Source: JBNLBT01 sp050303435 (GTDB taxonomy: Bacteria > Pseudomonadota > Gammaproteobacteria > Xanthomonadales > Marinicellaceae). From it: a DNA stretch of 8,796 bases. Below, in pieces: positions 1 through 6,300 of this stretch (position 1 is the first letter of the stretch; each line of letters begins with the position of its first letter). The notes under the pieces were generated by a model, which worked only from the letters and a program-made list of their open reading frames with translations, did not search any database and was not told where the DNA came from. The DNA lies in contig JBNLBT010000125.1 of NCBI GenBank assembly GCA_050303435.1, positions 1 to 8,796 of the forward strand, in the 5' to 3' direction. Both the position numbers and the translations under genes were made by a program.

Positions 1-360
1 GGCGCGCCCGTGGTGCAGCCTGTGGGCGGCCATTGCGTATTGCTCAATCCGCGCGAAATCATTGGACCAAGCGAAATGGATCACCCTCTGCCGGCCTTTC
101 TGGCCTGGCTGTACCGCCATACAGGCGTGCGCGCCGGCATGCACAGCGTGGGGCGGCAACAGGGCACGGCAATGAACGACCTGATGCGCCTGGCGGTGCC
201 TGTGGGTTGCCGTGAGGAGACCGTGGACGCGGTGGCCGAACGCCTGCTCAAAGTATTCAAAGACCCGCCGGCCATGGACATCTTGCAACGCATCGACAAA
301 CCGGCCGGCCTGTTTGGCGAAGTCAAGGCGCGCTATCAGATCCAGGGCCAGATTGTGCCG
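1..360 (+). other. PLP-dependent beta-eliminating lyase domain (tryptophanase / tyrosine phenol-lyase family), C-terminal part
   Basis: Residues 1-120 match the C-terminal subdomain of tryptophanase and tyrosine phenol-lyase as I recall those sequences. Matches in order: the VxPVGGH motif (GGH at 9-11), an LPAFLAWLYRHTGVR segment (30-44) equivalent to FPAQALACELY..GIR, a GR pair (51-52), LMRLAVP (61-67) equivalent to LLRLTIP, the helix around VDAVAERLLKVF (75-86), and a final KPAGLFGEVKARY (100-112) resembling the family's C-terminal strand. Arg63 falls where the family's substrate-carboxylate arginine lies (Arg404 of tyrosine phenol-lyase by my count). The family uses PLP to remove a leaving group from the beta carbon of an amino acid, such as a thiol from cysteine conjugates. 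The PLP lysine and N-terminal two thirds are upstream. There is no ACP or stop between this domain and KS1, only a polar linker (about 121-160). The nearest functional precedent is the leinamycin SH domain; whether this one belongs to the same subfamily is untested. Confidence 0.85.
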
Positions 361-3300
361 CGTGGCGTGCGCCCGACGGTTCAACAGGCCACCGATTCTG
401 AACTAAACACCGGTGCTGAAAAAACCGGGCGCGCGGATCACAACGCAGCGTCCAGTCGTGAGGCGACCTCGCGATCGCACGGGATCGCTGTGATCGGCCT
501 GGCCGGGCGCTACCCCGACGCCGCGGATGTGCGCGCTTTTTGGGACAACCTTTGTGCCGGACGCAACAGCATCCGCCGCGGTCCGGACTGGTCTGCTCGC
601 GGTGGCCACGATGACGCGCCACAGCATTGGGGTGGATTCATCGACGACGTGGATAAATTCGATTCGTTGTTTTTCAGCATCTCTCCGCGTGAAGCGGCGC
701 TCATGGACCCGCAGGAACGCCTGATGCTGGAAACCGCCTGGCACGCGCTAGAAGACGCGGGCCTGACGCCCGAGGCCTTGCGCGCAGGCGCCGTTGCCGG
801 ACAGGTCGGTGTGTTCATTGGCGCGGTGTGGTCGCATTATGAAATGCTCGGCGCGGAAAACCGCCGGGCCGGTGGCGATTCGGTGGCCACTTCACAGCAG
901 TGGGGCATCGCCAACCGCGTGTCGTCCTGCCTGAACTTCACCGGCCCGTCGCTGAGTGTGGACACCGCCTGTTCATCCAGTCTCACGGCGCTGCACCTGG
1001 CCTGTGAATCGCTGCACCGCGGCGAATGCAAGGCGGCCCTGGTGGGCGGCGTCAATCTCGACATTCACCCGAGCAAACACCGCATCACCGAAGCCGCGCA
1101 ATTCCTCTCCGAGGACGGGTTGTGTCGCGCCTTTGGCGCCGGTGGCAGCGGTTACGTGGCCGGCGAGGGTGTGGGCGCTTTATTGCTCAAACCCCTGCAG
1201 CAGGCGCAGGCCGACGGCGATCCAATTTACGCGGTGATTCGCGGCAGCGCCATCAACCACGGCGGTCGCACCGCCGGCTACACTGTGCCCAGCCCGCTGG
1301 CCCAGGCGCAGTTGATTCGCCAGGCGCTGGACAACGCCGGCGTGCGCGCCGATGAGGTGGGATACATAGAAGCCCACGGCACCGGCACGGAACTCGGCGA
1401 TCCGATCGAAATCGAAGGCGCAAGCCAGGCGTTTGCGACGGACACGCAGCGGCGTCAATTCTGCGCCATTGGCTCGGTGAAAACCAACATCGGTCACCTG
1501 GAAGCGGCCGCCGGCATCGCCGGCGCGAGTAAATTGCTGCTGCAATTGAAGCACCGGCGCCTGGTCAAATCTTTGCACGCCGAGACCTTGAATCCACACA
1601 TAGATTTCGCCAACACGCCATTCACCGTGCAGCGAGAGGACGCGCCGTGGCCCGCCATGCAGCGCGACGGCAAAACGCTGCCGCGCCGCGCCGGATTGAG
1701 CTCATTCGGCGCCGGTGGCACCAATGTGCACGTGCTGTTTGAAGAGGCGCCGGCCGTCACCGCCGCGCCCGGGGACACTCAGGACGTGCAACTGATTGTC
1801 CTGTCTGCACGCAGCGATGCCGCCTTGCAGGCGCTGGCGGGCAACCTGCTGGATTTCCTCAACAGCAGCGCCGGACAGACGGCGCGCCTTGCCGACGTGG
1901 CGCACACCCTGCGGGTCGGGCGTCAGGCGCTGCGCAAGCGCGCGGCACTCCTGGTTAAAGACCGGGCCGACTTGGTGCAGGCGCTGCAACGCATGCTGGA
2001 TGGCGCAGACGATCCGCGCGTGCTGCGCAGCGGTGCTGATGAGGCTCAATCGAACGCGCATTCACCCGCGGCCGATGCACAGGATTTTTGGCGGGCCAGT
2101 GAATACACTGCACTGGCGCATCGCTGGCTGAACGGCGAGGCGCTGGATTGGCGGTCACTGGATGCCGCAGGACCGGCGCGTCGCATCGCCTTGCCCGGTT
2201 ACCCCTTTGCGCGCGTGCGTCACTGGGTTGATGCGGCCCCTCAGAGCGATGCGAATGCAGGCGCATTGGCGCCCGTTGCCGCGCTGCACCCATTGCTGGA
2301 TGCCAATACTTCGTCTTTGCAACAGACGCAGTTCAGCAAACGCTTCGACGCGGAACAATTCATTTTTCGCGACCACATCGTCGATGAGCGACCGACCATG
2401 CCCGGTGTGGCGTACATGGAAATGGCGCGCGCTGCGCTGTCGCTGGCCAGTGAACGGTCGGTGCCGGTGTTGCGACAAATGGTCTGGGCCAGCCCGATCA
2501 ACAGTGAAAGCGCTGCCGACATCCGTGTGCTGTTGCAACGCAACAACGGCGCGGAGCAGTGCGAAATCGTCTCCTTCGATGCCGACGGCACGCGCCACAT
2601 GCACGCGCAATGCAAGGCGCCGATTGAGGTGGATCTGCCGAACTGGCCCAAACGCGACATCGCGGCGATCAAACAGCGCTGTTCAATCCACATGTCGCGC
2701 CAGGCATGCTACGATTTACTGGCCACACGCAAGCTGCGCTACGGCCCGCAACTGCAGGCCATCACGGCCTTTGATTGCGGTCCGGGCGAAGCGCTGACGC
2801 ATCTGGAGCTGCCGCACGGGCTGGCGGCGGAATTCAGGCGCTATCAGGCGCACCCGGCGTTGCTGGATGGCGCCGTGCAGTCAATCATCTGTTTGCTTGA
2901 ACACGCACACACACCGACCCAGCCCGGCGTGCCTTACGTGCCGTTTGTGCTGTCGGAACTGCAGATGCACAAACCCTTGACACTGAAAGGCTATGCGCAC
3001 CTGACGCTGCACAAGGACAGCGCCGCGCGCGATGACATCAAACGCATCGACATCGAACTGTTGGACGACGCCGGCAACGTATTGCTGCGCATGCAGGATT
3101 TTGCCTTCAAAGCCGTGTCCGAGGCGCCGCCTGCCGGCGCATCCGTGCCCGGCCAGTCCGTGCCTGCTGTGCTGCGACAGAACCACGTGTTGCTGCACCG
3201 CCCGGTGTGGGTTAAGGCGCCTGCCGCGCACAGTCCGGCCGAGGCTTTGCCGGCGGATTTCATTGCCGTGCTGGTGAACGGCCAGAACGCGCAACGCGCC

Positions 3301-6300
3301 GCCTTGCATGCCGTGCTGGGCGAAGCGCGCGTGATTGAAGTGGCGCAGGCGCAGGCCATCCAACCAATCAATGCGCGAAGCCATCAACTGGACACCGTCA
3401 ATGCTGAGCATTGGGCGGAATTTTTAATGACCCTGCAACAACAGGGCTTGCGGCCGCACGCGGTGATCTGCAACACGCCGGTGGACCCGGTGTCGGCCAC
3501 CGACGCGTTGCCGGCCGAGCAGGGCATGCAACCGCTGTTGTGCCTGCAGGCACTGTCTCAGGCCCTGATGAAGCAACGCAAAGCGCTGGGCTCCGCACCG
3601 TTGAGCCTGCACCACGTGCACGCGCTCAGTGCAGGACTGGCGCATCCGGCGCAGGCCGCGGTCGCCGCGTTTTTCCGCAGCATCCGCCAGGAAGGCGTGA
3701 ATTTTGACTGTTGCAGCACCGCGCTGGGCGATTGCGACTGGGATCCTGCGCGCATGCGGCAGCTGCTTGGCGGCACACAAACCCCGCCGCCGGAACGCGT
3801 GTTCGCGGGCGATCACCAACGCCTGCGACAACTCGCGCCATTGCGTGACGGCGATGTGCTCAACGCAGAGCGCTATCCATTGGCGCGCGATGGCGGCGTG
3901 TACCTGATCACCGGCGGTGCCGGTGGTCTGGGGCTGATCTTTGCCCGCCACCTGGCGCAGTGCGCGCGCATCCATCTGGTGCTGACCGGGCGTTCCGCGC
4001 TCACCGGCGAGATCCGCAACCGCCTGGTGGCACTGCAAAACCAGGCCGAATCGGTTGAATACCACGTCTGCGATGCGGCGGATTCGACGCAAGTGGAGGC
4101 TTTGCTGCAAGGGATTCAGAACAAACACCAGCGGCTGGACGGCATCATTCACGCCGCCGGCATCATCCGCGACGGCTTTTTGTGGAACAAACCGCTTGAG
4201 ACGTTCAAATCCGTGCTGGCCGCAAAACTGGCCGGATGCGTGTGGCTGGATCATTTGAGTCGCGATATGGCGCTGGATTATTTCATGGTGTGTTCTTCAA
4301 TCGCTTCGCTGCACGGCAACATGGGGCAAAGCGATTACGCGGCCGGCAACCGCTTCATGGACGCCTGGATGCAGCAACGCCGCGTCTGGCAAGAGCAGGG
4401 CCTGCGGCGGGGCGCGTCGGTGGCGATCAACTGGCCTTTGTGGCGCTCAGGCGGCATGCAGGTCAATGCACAGGCGGAACGCTGGTTGGCCGATCAGTGG
4501 GGCATGCAGCCCATGGACAGCGAGATCGGTGTGCAGGCATTGCAGCTGATGCCGAGATTGGATTGGCCGGTGTACGGCGTGGCCGCGGGCGATGTGGAAA
4601 AAATGTCGCGTGTTTTTGCCGTGCGCAGCACCGAATTGAAACAGGCGGCAGAACCCAACCGCGCCGCGCGCACGGCGCAAGCGCAGGTCGTGTTGCGCGC
4701 CGCAGCACCGAGCCCGACGCCGCAGGGCGAAGCGGATGCCGGGACCAGCGACGCCCTGGTACAGCGTTTGCGCGAAGACTTGATCGACATGGTGATTGAT
4801 TTGCTCAAACTGCCGCGTGAAGAGGTCGAGTTTGAACAAAACATGAGCGCGTTCGGCTTTGATTCGGTGACGTTCACCGAATTTGCCAACCGGATCAATG
4901 CCCAATTGCAGCTGGACATCACCCCGCTGATTTTCTTTGAACAGGAAACCCTGGAGCAATTGAGCGATTATTTGCTGAGCGACTGGCTGGCCGGATTGCA
5001 GGCGCATTACGCGACTGAGCACAGCGCCGGGTCTGAGACTGCTGACAGCAACGCGACCGCTCCAGTCAATGAACACAGTGAACCAATCAACGATCCATTG
5101 TCGCATGAGGCGCCGAATGAACACACGCAGTGTGCACCCGAACCGGCGTTTGATGCCCATGCGCGGGCCAATGAGCCGATCGCGGTCATCGGCCTCAGCG
5201 GCGTCATGCCGCAGTCGGCCTCGGTGGAGGCGTTTTGGGACAACCTGTTGCAAGGCAAGAATCTGGTCACCGAGATTCCTCCGGAGCGCTGGGACTGGCG
5301 CAAGTTTTACGGCGAATCCGATCTGGGCAACAGCAAAACCGAAATCAAATGGGGTGGTTTCATTCCTGAAGTGGACACCTTCGATGCCGATTTCTTCAAC
5401 ATGTCGCCGCTGGAGGCCGAACTCACCGACCCACAGCAGCGCCTGTTTCTGCAAACCGTGTGGCACACACTGGAAGACGCCGGTTACAGCGCCGCCAGTC
5501 TGTCCGGCAGCAACACCGGTGTGTTTGTGGGCATCGGCACGTCCGACTACCACGAATTGTTGCGCGAACAAAACAGTGATTTTGAAGCCTATTCGGTGAT
5601 GGGCTGGATGCACGCAGTGCTGGCCAACCGCATCAGTTATTTCTTCAACTGGTCCGGCCCCAGCGAACCGATCGGCACCGCCTGTTCCAGTTCACTGGTG
5701 GCGGTTGACCGCGCGGTGCGGGCGATCCGCAGTGGGCAATGCGATCAATGCGTGGCCGGCGGCATCTCCCTGATCCTCAATCCGGGCTTACACATCGGTC
5801 TGGGCAAAGCCGCGATGTTGTCGCCCGACGGCCGCTGCAAAACCTTTGACGCCAGCGCCAACGGCTACGTGCGCAGCGAGGGCGTTGGGGCGCTGTTGCT
5901 TAAACCGCTGAGCGCCGCGCGCGCCGACGGCGACCGCATTTACGCGGTGATTCGCGGCACCGCGGTGAACCATGGCGGCCACGTCAACACCTTCACCACA
6001 CCGAACCCGCGGGCCCAGACCGAAGTCATGTCCATGGCCTACGACGACGCCGGCATCGACCCGGCCACCCTGACGTACATCGAAACCCACGGCACCGGGA
6101 CGGCGCTTGGCGATCCGATTGAAATTCAGGGCCTGCTCAAAGCCTTTCGCAACAAGGCCCACGCCGCAGGGCCGGTGCACGCCTTGAAAGAATATTGTGC
6201 TTTGGGTTCAGTGAAAACCAACGCCGGTCATCTCGAGCTGGCCGCCGGCATGGCCGGCCTGTTCAAGCTGATCAAGTCATTACAGCACAAAACCGTGCCC

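Noticed and set aside
355..480. Possible separate gene start between the lyase and KS1, making the lyase an independent protein
   Set aside because: There is no stop codon after the lyase, no ATG in frame from codon 121 to 160, and the only GTG candidates (codons 119 and 123) have no clear ribosome binding site. A fusion is the simpler reading.
3040..3900. Hidden methyltransferase or enoylreductase between DH1 and the KR1 catalytic half
   Set aside because: The roughly 240 residues there fit the KR structural half in size and sequence (LLHRPVWVKAP start). No SAM-binding or ER nucleotide-binding motif is seen.
3424..4254. - strand open frame (276 codons) opposite KR1
   Set aside because: Shadow of KR1; no motif, composition typical of antisense PKS DNA.
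4447..5613. Long - strand open frame (388 codons) opposite the KR1 end, ACP1 and KS2 start
   Set aside because: Same reason: it mirrors the KS2 and ACP1 coding sequence, has no recognisable domain and no credible ribosome binding site.
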